Shown here piece after piece: positions 10,188-21,167 of a DNA stretch of 64,000 nt; within the stretch, counting starts at the first letter, position 1; every line of letters begins with the position of its first letter. A program made the position numbers and the translations under genes. Below the pieces are notes generated by a model. It saw nothing but the letters and a program-made list of their open reading frames with translations, had not been told where the DNA came from and did no database searches. Source of the stretch: Ascarosepion bandense (Eukaryota; Mollusca; Cephalopoda; Sepiida; Sepiidae); NCBI GenBank assembly GCA_037127315.1, contig JBBBDQ010000351.1, positions 972,501 to 1,036,500 on the forward strand, read 5' to 3'.

Positions 10188-10972
10188 AGTGGACCTGAAG
10201 GAGACTACCACCACCTTTAAATTTGATGTTTTCCATTTTTTAAAAACTTTTTTCAGCACAGTCTTATCGGTCATTATATAAAGTTTCCAATTATCAAAAA
10301 AATTTGAAAAAATTTCAGCATTTAAACAATTTTAGGTGGTGCTCAGTTTCTCATACAACGTTATAGTAAATCAATTCTCCATTTTGGAGCCACTTGCATT
10401 GGGTCGCTTTGTTTTGTTTCGTTTCTTTGGGATGAGTTGTTGCTCTTGTTTTGGTCTTTTTTAAGTTTTCTTCAGTTCTTACAATGGCATCTTCCTCGGA
10501 AACTCCAAGAATGGCTTTATTCAAAAATTTTGCAAAGGATTCAGTTGTTGAATATGTGCAAGCAATAAAGTTAATTGCACAGGATCAGTTTACTATTTAA
10601 AGTTGTATGAAAAACTGATCCACGCCCTAAAATTGTTTAAATGTTGAAATTTTTACAATTTTTTTGTCAATCGGAAAGTTTAGCGTTTAATCAAAATGCA
10701 ATGAAAAAAGTAAAAAAAAAATTGATAATCAACAAATTTACAGGTGTTGGTAATGTCATACCGATGAGTGTTTCCAAAATGGAGGATCGAATTACTATAA
10801 CGTTGTATGAAAAACTGAGTCCCCACTAAAATTGTTTAAATATTGAAATTTTTCCAATTTTTTTGTCAATCGGAGAGTATAGGGTGTAATCAATAAGATT
10901 GCACTGAAAAAAGTAAAAAAAAAATGAAAAACAACAAATTTAAAGATGGAGGTAGTTTCCTTCATGTCCCCA
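10188..10972. mobile_element. 785-bp TIR transposon with 8-bp TSD, copy 1
   Basis: Long terminal inverted repeats (over 200 bp, imperfect) start at agtggacctgaag on the left and, reversed, tggggacatgaag on the right. A perfect 8-bp duplication cttaattc flanks it (10180-10187, 10973-10980), interrupting LINE-A. A second copy at 42348-43142 has termini ggtggacctgaa. Both retain the same short coding start inside, so these are deletion derivatives of an autonomous element. The 8-bp duplication is compatible with hAT or P superfamilies; I cannot decide. Confidence 0.8.
10484..10600 (+). pseudogene. N-terminal remnant of a transposon protein
   Basis: A 38-codon frame starts MASSSETPRMALFKNFAKDS and stops at 10598-10600. 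The start is chosen because the second transposon copy conserves the same ATG and the next ~17 residues (42701-42760, start MASSLETPRMALFKKFA), while flanking non-coding bases differ. After residue ~17 the copies diverge at a deletion junction. I read this as the N-terminus of the missing transposase or an accessory protein. The family is not recognised. Confidence 0.5.
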
Positions 10973-10980
10973 CTTAATTC

Positions 10981-11066
10981 TTATTCTTAATAGTAATTTT
11001 CCCCAATATTCTCTAACACTAGAGCCTCGTGGCTTTATAACTTTGCTTGAGGTAAAAATGATAAAA
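10981..11066 (+). mobile_element. LINE-A fragment, part 2 (3' tail)
   Basis: This continues the LINE-A copy of 9690-10187 after the transposon: '...ccccaatattctctaacactag...' and the tail 'ttgcttgaggt'. From 11067 to 11610 I see no supported feature. Confidence 0.55.
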
Positions 11067-11611
11067 AAATATTTAGTTGAGCTTCCTTTTTTAGTTTTAC
11101 CAGTTCAGACATTTACATCCAGGGGATGCTATATCACTTTCATGGTGTCAGATCAACTTCATTTCCTTCATATTTTAAATGTCAGGAGAAAGTTCAATTC
11201 AGTTGTTTTCTTCAAAACTGCTTTTACATGGATACTTCTTTTATTACTATTATTTTAACCACTTCAAGGTCAAGGGTCAATCATTATCTATCCTCCTTGC
11301 ATCACTTCTCATGACCTCCTCTTACACCTCTTCCTTCAATGTCTCTTGAGCTTTTTATTGAGTGAAATTTAGTAGAAAAAATAAACTTGGAATTGTTTTT
11401 TAAAATAAGATTTCTAGATCGTTTGACAAATCACGTGGTTTATAAAAGAAGTTCATGATTAAATTTGTGTTGCATTTGACATCGCAGTCATCTGAAAAAC
11501 TTTGAAAGTTGTACTTTGAGGCAGACAGGTCAATATCATTTACTCACAAAACAAAGTGATTGTGTGCCTAAGTATTTGCCTCAAAAAATTCAGAAAAGAG
11601 TGAACCAGCAC

Positions 11612-11690
11612 CAGCCTCATCCCCTCTCAGTCTCATCCCCTCTCAGCCTCATCCCCTCTCAGCCTCGTCCCCTCTCAGCCTCATCCTCAT
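11612..11690. repeat. 16-bp minisatellite
   Basis: About five tandem copies of ctcatcccctctcagc with single-base variants. It is a pyrimidine-rich island in AT-rich DNA. From 11691 to 12164 nothing else is supported. Confidence 0.85.
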
Positions 11691-12164
11691 AGATGAAGTC
11701 CTTCTTTTGTAACCATTTTTGAAGCGTTTGCCCTTTCCCTTTTCTGTCTTTTGATGTAACAAAAAAAAAAAGACATTGGTTTTGAACAACCATGCTAATT
11801 AAGTGATGACCAGTGTTCACAGAACCCAAATTGGTGAAGTTATTCTATTTCTATGTTGAAATGCCAAAGATTTTGTGAGAGCCAATATGTAACACATAAC
11901 TTGTTGTTTGAAAAATAAAAATGCTGATGGACATTTAAATTGATTTTAGAACTGCATGTTTTTATAATTATCTACAAGGAATGGGACATGTATTCAAATT
12001 TGTGATTAATATTATTTCAGGAAATTTAACCTGAACATAACAGGAAAAGTTTGTATATGTTCATTTTCACTTTAATTATATACAGAAAAATATAAAAATA
12101 ATGTTTTAACACTTAGCTCAAAAAATAAATGAAAGGAGTAATAAAACAAATGTTGGAGTCATAA

Positions 12165-12325
12165 ATTAATGTGGCTTCCCTCAGCCTTTTCTGTAAACAT
12201 TTTCATGGTAATTGTTCTAATCAGCTTTTTTCGTTGGTGCTTAGATTTTACAAATTTAAGTGCAGTACTAGATTGGCAGCATTATTTTCCAGTTGAAATG
12301 GCAAGATGTAATCCCACATATTTGT
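12165..12325 (+). mobile_element. LINE-A short internal fragment
   Basis: Matches LINE-A around 'ttcatggtaattgttctaatcag' and 'aatttaagtgcagtactagattggcagca'. It is another uninterrupted version of the site that is SINE-filled near 36592 and 40704. Confidence 0.55.
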
Positions 12326-12329
12326 CTAT

Positions 12330-12620
12330 ATTTCTGAGATGAAGTAGTATTTACATTATTAGGACTATTGTCCTTCTCTTTGTTACCATTTGTATGAAGT
12401 TTCAGTCATTGTAAGCTCCTGCCTTCTTTAGGTGCTAGGAATTTTGAACTGAACCCTTTATTACAATCACTGAGGTATATGATCTTCATCCCTTGCATAG
12501 AGCCTCTTCTGGTGGTCATGAGTTATCTCCCTCTAACCCTTTGTTACTTGTTCACCATTGCTGTAGCCTGGTATTGAACTGACAACTCTTTGAGTCAAGT
12601 CAAAGGAACTAACCAATGTC
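12330..12620 (+). repeat. Repeat Q, copy 1
   Basis: An unnamed repeat: 'ttacattattaggactattgtcc ...', 'gaattttgaactgaaccctttatt', 'caatcactgaggtata', '...ctgtagcctggtattgaact'. The same order recurs at 43470-44080, split by a SINE. A short piece as a foldback lies near 57030. It has no coding capacity. Confidence 0.5.
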
Positions 12621-12639
12621 TAAATAGTAACAGGGTTAC

Positions 12640-12945
12640 TGAGAAACAAGGAACACCATATTTATGATTAGGATGCTCTCCGAAAGAGCAATACAAATGA
12701 AAAAAGACTTGTACCTATGTTTTATTGATTATGCAAAGGTATTTGACAAAATATACCTGAAGAATTGATGGAGATGCTCAGCATCCTCAACATATTTGGG
12801 AAAGACATACGAGTAATCAAGATTCCCTACTGGCAGCAAACTGTCTGCATATGGACATGATAATGAATTCAGTAGATATACAAAAATAGAAAGGAGCATA
12901 AGACAAGGATTTTCGGTCCCAGTTTGACCCTAAGAAGCTGTTCCA
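12640..12945 (+). pseudogene. LINE-B reverse transcriptase, N-terminal RT blocks
   Basis: Translation in changing frames gives RT blocks of LINE-B: 'MIRMLSERAIQMKKDLYLCF', then 'IDYAKVFDK' (RT motif with the first catalytic Asp position) and 'YTKIERSIRQGFSV', the RQG motif of non-LTR RTs. In-frame stops and frameshifts make it inactive. It ends abruptly before the A-D-D block. Confidence 0.7.
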
Positions 12946-13009
12946 ATGACAGCCTTTCCCGGTGATGGATGAGGTTCTAAGTAAAGAACCCTCAAAGACA
13001 GCCAGCTAT

Positions 13010-14475
13010 GTATACATCCAAGGTGGTGGCCAGTTGAACAAGGATGCTGAGTTTACGGAAGTCTTTTAAGTGATATATTGTTACAACACCTAAAGTTTTT
13101 AGATGCTGTCTCTGGAGTAGTGCTGTGCTGTGAGAAATCTCTTCAGCAGGTCCCACTCCAGACGTAAGTGAACAGCATTGATGAAGGGCTGTGTAGTCAT
13201 CTGGTCATCCTCTCCATCCTCAATCCATTTGTGGTTTGTTGATGTCTATAATGGGAAATTACAATTTTCAGTTTCTTTTTTTGGTTCATAGATCTTCAGC
13301 TCTTTCTCACTCATGAAGCAAATATGATGGAGACATAACACACCAAATGCACATAACAGATGTGCTTGGGAACCTGAAGTGCATGTTATTAAGTTATTAA
13401 TAAATGTGATGCACAGTTATTTCATATTGCATGTGGCCTTTGTGATCTGATGTTTGCCATTGTACATATTGCCCTGGATGTATCTGGCTAAAACTGTCAG
13501 GTTGGGAGATGTCATTTCCTTGATCTTTTCCAGATCCTTTGTAGCATTTTATTAAAGCCACATCCATATTTTCTGTTTTCAGGAACTTGGATAAGATTGT
13601 AACCAGGACCATGACATCCATCATGAGTACAGTGATGCTGATATGAACTTCTCTGTTGCAATCCTCTTTTTTTTTTAAGAACATTTAGGATCTTTGCTGA
13701 AATCCTGGGAAACTTCAATGAAGTATATCAGTAGGCTATCAAATGTCCTATGCACAGCCTGAAAAGCATTGTAATATGGTAGCCATTGAATGGAATGCAG
13801 CTCTTTATAAGAGAGCATTGGGTCTTCCAGCAGTTTTTGTATGTGTCTTTGTTTGGTTGCTTGTCAGTAGGCTATCATGGAAGTAATAAAACAGATCAGT
13901 CACTGTGTGCTGATGCCCTTTGAACTCTGCTATTAACCCTGCTGCTTAAAATGTGCACAAGGCCAAGGTGGGTGTTAGATGTAAGCAGTATGCCTGTGCA
14001 GCCTTTGTTTCTCCCAGTTATTACGGCAGCTCCATCCGATCCCATGTTCATCATTTTGTTAATAGGATTTCTAGTTTTCATGTGATGTTCTGGATAGATC
14101 TTGCAATTCCTACACCTGTTGTATCAACACACTCTTTATTCACAACAAAATGAGTGTTTCGTTGAAAGGTCACAGGGTTAATAATTTGGACATATACAAG
14201 AAGGCGTTTGTGGTTTTTTTTATGTTTGTAGATTTATCTACCAGCACATGTGGATTTAGTCACCTTTGTTTTTAGAGCTGTCTGTACGGTGTCTGCCATA
14301 CTTGATAGTAATTCTTCACTTGCATATTGTGGTCTTTATGCGACTGCTTTTTGCTGTAGAGGTAGAAGATATGGGACTCTAATCTCTGTTAGAAAGTTGT
14401 GTTTAGACTCAAACTTTGACAAGAGCACTCCCTCCTGGGCCATCCAGTGAGTGTTTTTTAACAGCACCAGTGCTG
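13010..14475 (-). pseudogene. hAT-transposase-like (ZBED/KIAA1586-like) pseudogene
   Basis: Minus-strand translations in several frames carry hAT-type landmarks in the right order. The high-coordinate end has '...HFVVNKECVDTTGVGIA'. Next is 'NMGSDGAAVITGRNKGCTG' (13896-14081), the block around a catalytic Asp in hAT transposases, then a stretch matching 'CMAHRLAL' but broken. Further on is 'DPMLSYKELHSIQWLPYY' and more C-terminal sequence down to about 13400. There are stops, at least four frameshifts and no start. It could be a dead transposon or a dead copy of a hAT-derived host gene. The 13010-13390 part is weakest. Confidence 0.6.
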
Positions 14476-16250
14476 ATTTTGTAGATGTAGGGAGATGGTT
14501 AAGATTTATTTGATTTGGCCTTGTGTCAGACTTAACCGAACTTGCTACAGCTTACAAGTTTTATGCAGAATTATCATCAGAATGTTTTTATCAGAAGGTT
14601 GGTTGTTGGCAGGTTGGAATATGTGGAATAATGTAAGAATAAAATATGCATTTTTCATGTTAAAATAGAAATTTATTAAAAGGAAAGAATGACACAAGTT
14701 GTAGAAGTTAATGTGCAATTAGAAACATTATTAAGAAGTTAAGGGTAGAGTTCGTGTTCAATGATAAAGTTATGTGTATCAAGACTTGTAGAAAATGTTC
14801 GTAGTAGTAATTGTTGAAAGAGATAAGGAAAAAGAGAACAAGGTGCAGCCTGACCCTATCTCTGGGTCAATTTGAAGTTGAAGTTACATTTTAGTTGTTT
14901 CTTCTAGCGGCTTCCATCAGACTCTGTTGACCGGTCACAGAATGTTCTTAAGTAATTAAATCTGATCATGTGACCAGCTCCAGGGAGCATTTTCGCTTTT
15001 AGATGTGAAATAATGTCATTATGAATTTTCTGTTTTTAATCCAATCAGGATTCAGGATTTGTCATTTGAATCCACTGTTGCAGGTGTGCAATTTAAATTT
15101 GGGTTTTTCCAAAATGTTTTTAGTTTTTAATTTCTTATCCCTACACTTCATCCTGTTGACTGTCAAACTTCACCTTATTTAATTCTAAGTCTTTTTGTAG
15201 AACAAGAATATTAAGGCAGGACTGAGAGTGAAATGTTGAAAGTTGGCGCATTTGATTTATTAATTCGCTCTAAGAAATTTATACACCATTTTTTTGAAAA
15301 TGTACAAAGAAGATCCAATTTATATTAAATTAATGTATGGAACTGCCCCTCCTCTAAAAATTAGATCTAATAGTTTTTTTAAATAATTATTTTTTAACCA
15401 GATAATTTAATACTTAATTGATAATATTCTGAAGGTTGCTTTTATTTACAAGACTTTAACAGTCTTATCATTCCACAAAAATTAAATCTAAACATATTTT
15501 TTATATTAAAAATAGTTTTTAACTATTACTTTGAAAACTTTTTAAGCATAAGGCTATAATTTATTAATTTAATGTTTTAATACAAAACTACTTCATAAAA
15601 ATGTTTAAATTTAATTAAAAAATAATTTGAATTTATTTAGTATGAAACTTAATTTGAAATTTCTGTAGACTGAATGAAGTTAAAATAAAACTAAAATATT
15701 ACAGGCCACTATAGATTAACTTCTGACTTTTTTTTCTGTGATTCTTTTCCTGGAACTTTACTGGCGACCAGGCTTTTTATTTTGGGGTGAATTAACAGAA
15801 AAGATCAGTTTTATTTCTTTCTTAATGTTTCTTCTAGGCGCAAAAAAAACCCAAAAAGAACATGATTATTTGAAGGAGTTGTGGGCACTCATTGCTTTAA
15901 TCTATCCCCAATATTGGTATTGGTAAGGTTCCTTTTTGATGGCCCCAAATTATTTTCATGAATTTAAAATTGAGAATGAGTTCAAAGCAGCTTATTTTTC
16001 TCTTAAGCAATTCATAACTTGTGATTATTTACTTGGAAAGGAGAGGGGGGATCCTTTCTTTGATAAAATAAATAAGGCTGTCTAAACCCCACCTTGTACC
16101 CATTCCGTCTAATTCATTTCATTTCACTTACCTTCTCACAGATTTAGATTGTTCAGTTTCAGAGAAAGCAGACAACAGTCAACTTGAAATGGTGAGCAAG
16201 AAAAAAGAAAGCACATAAAAAAAATTGGAGGTAAAATTCTCTCATTATAT
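14476..16250. other. No supported feature
   Basis: AT-rich DNA without recognisable coding, TIRs or tandem units. The 15240-15720 part is especially AT-rich. Isolated frames (for example 15738-15926) lack any family motif, and their codon use looks random. Confidence 0.5.
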
Positions 16251-16254
16251 GGTA

Positions 16255-16550
16255 TTTACCCTGCCCCTCCCACCCCGCCCGCTGAAGCAGGATGTGACAC
16301 AAGGTCATTTTTTTAAGGTGCCCTTCTCCCTGTGTATGGATGGGTGCAGGGACAAAAATTCCCCAGTCCCCTCAACCACCGGTTGAGCTGCTTCCCCCAC
16401 CCCGCCGGGGAAGAACACCTGGTCCACCCCACTGCTGTAATGGGGTGGACGGAGCTACAACTGAGCCGCACCCTGTCTTTGAGGACAGACGCTACGCTAC
16501 TGAGAGATGATTTCAGTACCCACCCGACACGAAAATGTGCCTGGTAAAGT
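16255..16550. other. GC-rich island of unknown nature
   Basis: A stretch of about 300 bp is much richer in G and C than its surroundings, with CpG-containing words (ccaccccgcccgc, caccccgccggggaag, acccgacacg) and local palindromes such as ggtccaccccactgc/aatggggtggac. The plus-strand frame at 16332-16547 has no recognisable motif. It could be a structured RNA fragment, a foreign repeat, or an old CpG-rich regulatory piece. The sequence does not decide between these. Confidence 0.5.
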
Positions 16551-16599
16551 TGCTCATTATATTTTCGGTGGAAATTTCTGGTTCAAAATAAAACCAAAG

Positions 16600-16920
16600 T
16601 TACATTCTGCCACTTAGGTGAGAACCCACATATATAGTTCACAATTTTGAAAAAATTGTGATTCCCTGGGACACATAGATACGATTTTCTTGTGTCCTTT
16701 TATATTTTTATATATCAGGGACACAGGATGCGTACCTATCAGCATCACTATGAGACAATATCCCATTATTGTAGGTAGGTATACAACAGCACCAAATAGA
16801 ATCCTGTCTACTCCCATATGATTACCATGCAACTCTTCTAGTTCTCTGGTCTCTAGTGAACATACTGGAACCTCTTCCCCAATGTTGACCAACCACTTTA
16901 TTTCGTTCTGAAGAGACAAA
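16600..16920 (-). pseudogene. Possible retrovirus-like integrase zinc-binding remnant
   Basis: The minus-strand frame at 16919-16614 (101 residues) contains 'ELHGNHMGVDRILFGAVV' followed by 'YLPTIM'. This resembles the N-terminal zinc-binding region of Gypsy/BEL integrases (H-x-G-x-x-R ... Y-x-P). The expected cysteine pair is not intact. It has no LTR, protease or catalytic core nearby. The identification is weak. Confidence 0.3.
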
Positions 16921-17119
16921 CACTGCTTTCAATCATAATTAAATTAGATTATCACTTCTTCTAATATTTATAATCTCTGCTTTATTATCATTTTTCCAGC
17001 ACTTTTCAGTTGTATTCTCCTGTTCTCCTCTACAGTAGAATTCCCCCAACTTAGTACAGTGGCTGAATTAGTCCTTACTTCCGCCTTTCTTAAATTTAAC
17101 TTTAAAGCCAAATTAATGC

Positions 17120-17480
17120 CTAGAAACAAAGAGGAGAGTACTGGATTGCTATGTGATGTCGGTTCTTCAATATGGCAGTGAATGTTGGACAATATCTTCG
17201 AAGATGAAGAAAAAACTTGAAGCAGCTGAAATATGGTTCTACAGAAGGATGTTGCGGATATCATGAATCGAGCATGTGAGCAATGACAAGGTTTTGGAAA
17301 GGATGGAAATGAAAAGGAAATTAATACTGAGCATCAGGAAGAAACAACTAAAGTAGCTGGGACATGCAATGAGGAAGGAGGGCTTGGAGAACCTGATACT
17401 AACAGGCCAGATACAGGAAAAAAAAGAGACAGGGGAAAGCAGAAGATAACATATTTGAAGGACCTGATCAGCTTTCTACA
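17120..17480 (+). pseudogene. LINE-B ORF2 C-terminal fragment
   Basis: The plus-strand DNA follows LINE-B ('caatatggcagtgaatgttggac', 'gaaaaggaaattaatactgagc', 'aacctgatactaacaggcc', 'aagataacatatttgaagg'). Stops and a frameshift near 17300 leave only short peptides such as 'HQEETTKVAGTCNEEG' in the wrong frame. Minus-strand frames across it are shadows. Confidence 0.65.
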
Positions 17481-17549
17481 GACCAAGAACAATTGCTGCC
17501 TATTCATTTCTTCTGTCACCTATTAGAACTCATTACCTGTTCTGAGCAT

Positions 17550-18150
17550 CAGTTTACCCACTTTTTAGCTTAAGACCCAGCAATGCCCCTCCTTCCAAGC
17601 ATTCTGTTTGCTTTGCTGTCAAACCAAATTTCTTAAAATGATCCCCCACTTTCTCTGTCAATACCTTTGTTACATTTATCATGTCATTTTTTTGAGCCTG
17701 TGATTTTTTTATTGACCAAGGCATGTGAGCACATTTTTTTTTTATTGTATTGGATGTTACACCAGAAGCCAGATGTACATTTGTGGACATCACATCAATA
17801 GCATGTTTGATTTGCATGTGTTTGCCTGCTTTATATGTGAATCCCTTCACCTAGTATATAGATTCCCCCCAGATATGGGTAAATAGCAGGACAGACTTTG
17901 TTTGCCACCCAAGGCTATAAGACAGTCTAGGAGAAGGACTTCTCAATTGAAAAACCTGAAATGTGTTTGAGGAAGTTGTTATTCTCTATGTTCACCAGTT
18001 CTCTGTATCTGGCTCTACCAAAATGTGCGGTTAGTTCTGTACAAACCTCCATGAGTATAATCCAATTATACATGCAAATATTCTGGATGTTTCGTTCTAA
18101 GGACTTAGTTATTGCGCCTTCATATGTAAAAAATGATGGAAACATTATAT
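17550..18150 (-). other. Two unrecognised minus-strand frames
   Basis: Frames of 98 residues (17850-17554, lysine-rich) and 72 residues (18145-17927) lie close together in one orientation. I cannot assign either to a family. They may be remnants of one element, perhaps related to the hAT-like pseudogene upstream, but there is no shared motif to prove it. Confidence 0.25.
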
Positions 18151-18155
18151 ATATA

Positions 18156-18313
18156 GTACAAAGAGTTTGTTGCTTTAACAGAGCAGGTTCATACTGACTT
18201 TGAAGTTTCGTGAGGATGCTGTTATGAAGAGTGAGAACATCAGATAACAGTATCCTTACAAAGCTTCAAAGTTGGCATGAACCTGCTCTGTTAAAGATAC
18301 AAACTCTTTGTAC
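18156..18313. repeat. Foldback repeat with ~73-bp arms
   Basis: Left arm 18156-18229 and right arm 18241-18313 are imperfect reverse complements ('gtacaaagagtttgt', 'taacagagcaggttcat') around a spacer of about 11 bp. No coding capacity and no clear target duplication. Confidence 0.75.
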
Positions 18314-18659
18314 TTATCAATGCTCTATCTACACCCTGATACTGAGCTCTTTACAAAAAAAAAAAACCCCTGCTTGCCAAAATATATTTTATCAGTAAAA
18401 CCACTGAAAAAACAACCATCTTGGTGCTAAACAGTATCAGAATTAAACACATTATATATATATATAAAAAAACATTCCTGTCAGTTTTTTTTCTGCAATA
18501 GATTAGGGTGTCTTAGATTATGAATGCTAGGTCTGCCTTTCTTTCATTGGTGTTATAATCAGATATATATTGTCTTTAAGACCATTGCTATGTAAACAGA
18601 AAGCTTTCATACTCAGCCCCCAACTAATTTCCATCTAAGCACATTTTTTTTTTTACATA

Positions 18660-18750
18660 TTGGATAATTTTTTAAGTTGGCTCCAATCCCTCAGCTCACA
18701 CAAGCGCCCCCCCCCCAGGAGCCGACTTAATAAAAGATTATCCAAATGTT
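18660..18750. repeat. Hairpin with C-run loop
   Basis: Arms 'ttggataattttttaagttggctcc' and 'ggagccgacttaataaaagattatccaa' are near reverse complements, enclosing a loop with a run of about ten C residues. It could form a stable cruciform. Confidence 0.65.
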
Positions 18751-18899
18751 GGAGAATTTTTGTCTTTATTTTCACCTGAAATGAAAGCCAAAATACAATG
18801 TTTAGAATGGCTCATGATTAAACATAATAGACACTCATTGTCTGTTATATTTAACAGTATATATATATATATATGCAAAATCCTTTGTTAAATAAAGAC

Positions 18900-18940
18900 A
18901 GAAGCTGATGATGGTTCACCTGAAATAGGCCTATATTTCC
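18900..18940 (+). ncRNA. Hammerhead-ribozyme-like core, weak
   Basis: The core string CTGATGA (18905-18911) is followed by a short GG/CC helix, GAAA (18922-18925) and a stem III palindrome ataggcctat, then A (18935) at the expected cleavage position. Stem I is not convincing by eye, and stem II has only two firm pairs. (TA)n runs flank the region, as at the better motif near 60612. Confidence 0.3.
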
Positions 18941-18963
18941 GATTCACCATGAAATAACATGTC

Positions 18964-18976
18964 TGCCTTAATTTTT

Positions 18977-19018
<42 letters not shown>
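18964..19018. repeat. (TA)n microsatellite
   Basis: A nearly pure run of alternating T and A, immediately before a tRNA-SINE. Confidence 0.9.
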
Positions 19019-19022
<4 letters not shown>

Positions 19023-19266
19023 TTGTGGTGTAGTGGATATCAAATCAGGTTACTGAGTTCGAATTAAAGGTGAATTCCTTGCATTCGCTTATGCACAAAT
19101 ATCCTTGTAAAAAGTATTAATCTGTCTCTTCTCTCCAGTTATGGGTTAAATAACAGGACAGCCAGTCTACCACAGAAAGCAATGGCAACCTACTGCAGGA
19201 TAAACTTCTACCCAGTCAGACACGATTGCCCAAAGTGTGTATCACATATGGCACTTAACTGACTGG
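19019..19266 (+). repeat. tRNA-SINE, nearly full length
   Basis: A head with tggtgtagtggata (A-box-like) and gagttcgaatt (B-box-like), the body 'cagttatgggttaaataac', 'aagcaatggcaacctactg', and the tail 'cacttaactgactgg'. There is an internal deletion after 'ataacaggacag' relative to other copies. A short LINE-B remnant (minus) may follow at 19390-19460. From 19460 to 20090 nothing is supported. Confidence 0.8.
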
Positions 19267-20089
19267 TTTAACCTATTTATCTAGCAAATTTCATTCTTAT
19301 TTCCTTTTTACTTAAGTGTTCTTTATTGCTTATATGGTCAATTCATAATATTCTCAGCAATATACTATCAAAATTCATCTTTGTGCTTCATGTCTCTTCA
19401 TCTTTCAGGAAACTGTCCAGGATTCGCTGCCATATCAAAGGACTGACATTACATGACAAGTCAGCCCCCTTTTTTTTTTAATAGTTTCTAATAAATTTTT
19501 CTTTTCCTTACTTAATATCTATGTAATGGTTCAAAGAATTTCCTACTGTACATAATATTTGTGTATGTTTAGATCATAACATGTTTATTTGACTCAGTCA
19601 GAAACAGACCAAATGAAATGTGATATACAGATTATGTAGCATCAACCTGCCTTGAGAATTAGATTGCAAATGAACTTAAACATTGACTGTCAGTGTATAT
19701 GGCACATTGAGAACTCTCATTCTCTCCAATCAAGACTTACATCTGTTTGAATTATCAGCCCATCGATTTTGCCACAAATCAATTACGTAGTTTCCAGTAT
19801 TAGGTCACTGATATCTACAAGCATCGTAAGGGAATTTTGTGTACTATGACAACAGTTAAGAGTGAAATATTAAGTCTTGTTAGTATCTGGCTTTGGGCAG
19901 ACAAACTTAGCAATTATTTCAAAGTAATTATCATGAATTGTCAAGGGAGATCTTTGAATACATGGGCCATATCCTAGCCACCAGCACCCAGCTTTTTAGA
20001 ACTGATAGACTTCAAATTTAATATTCATCACAGCTAATTCTCCAAGAGTCAATAAAATCAGGTAAGCTATTTTCATAGAAGTGAGATTA

Positions 20090-20620
20090 GAATTAGATTT
20101 TGTTTTCTCTTTGAATATAAAAACTGATAAGGTTGTTTAAAGGTTATTTGAGGTATTTACATTGTAGCAGATGGACATATTTCAGGTTTCTCTTTAAAGA
20201 TAAGAACTGATGAGTCTGTATGAAGACAATTTGATGTATTGACATTTTCAATTGCTAAACATCTAATGTTGTATGAAGTCAATTTACATTATGGAAATTT
20301 CTGTAAAATCAAACATTTTTGTTTTCTCTTTGAAAATCATAACAGATAAGACAATTTGAGATATCAATATTCCAATAATCAACATTTTCTTTTTCTCTTT
20401 GAAGATGAGAATTGATAGTCATGTCAAGACAATTTGTGGTATTGGAATTTTAGTAGAATCAAATATGTTTCCATTTAGGATTTTTCTTTGAAAATTAGAA
20501 CCAAGAAGACAATTTAATTTATTGAAATTTCTGTTGAATTGAACCTCTTTATGTTTTGTTTTGTTTTTTTTACTCTGAAAATGAGAACTGATAAAGTCAT
20601 GTTTTTTTTTTAAATTTAAA
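20090..20620. repeat. Degenerate tandem repeat, ~85-110-bp units
   Basis: Motifs tttctctttgaaaat, agaactgata and aagacaatttgaggtattga recur in the same order about six times with variable spacing. The units have diverged strongly, so the array is old. Confidence 0.6.
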
Positions 20621-21084
20621 AGTCCCACTTTAATCGTTTAAACCTTTGTAAAAATATATGCCATATGTACCACTCTTGTTTCATCAGACTACACGCACAC
20701 ACACTGCGTCGGCCAGAAGAGGTAATGGTAAATCGGCCAAGTATTTAACATTTGTGGAAATTAAAATGAATATAGAAATTGTCTGTTTGATAATGATTTA
20801 GCAAACACACACACACTCACTCACTCACATGCCTGAAAATATAAATATGCACAGTGTTGATATGCAAGACTGTGTGAAGCCAAAATGGCTGAGAGTGGAA
20901 TCCTGCTAGAAATGTATTTAAAGCAAACAGACTTTGTAATAAAGCACTCAATATCAAAGATATAATTATTACATAGAATAAAAAAAATGAATATCAACAT
21001 TAAGAAGACGGAGTATTCAAGAGGATTAAAATAAACATATGACCGGATTATATAAACGAACATGTTTTAAAAATAATTTATGTT

Positions 21085-21118
21085 TATATATATATATGTG
21101 TGTGTGTGTGTGTTTTAG

Positions 21119-21153
<35 letters not shown>
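21085..21153. repeat. Compound (TA)n(TG)n(TA)n(AG)n microsatellite
   Basis: Consecutive pure dinucleotide runs just upstream of the Helitron copy at 21168. A separate (CA)n-like run lies near 20695-20705 and 20805-20830. Confidence 0.9.
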
Positions 21154-21167
21154 TATTAGTATACAAA

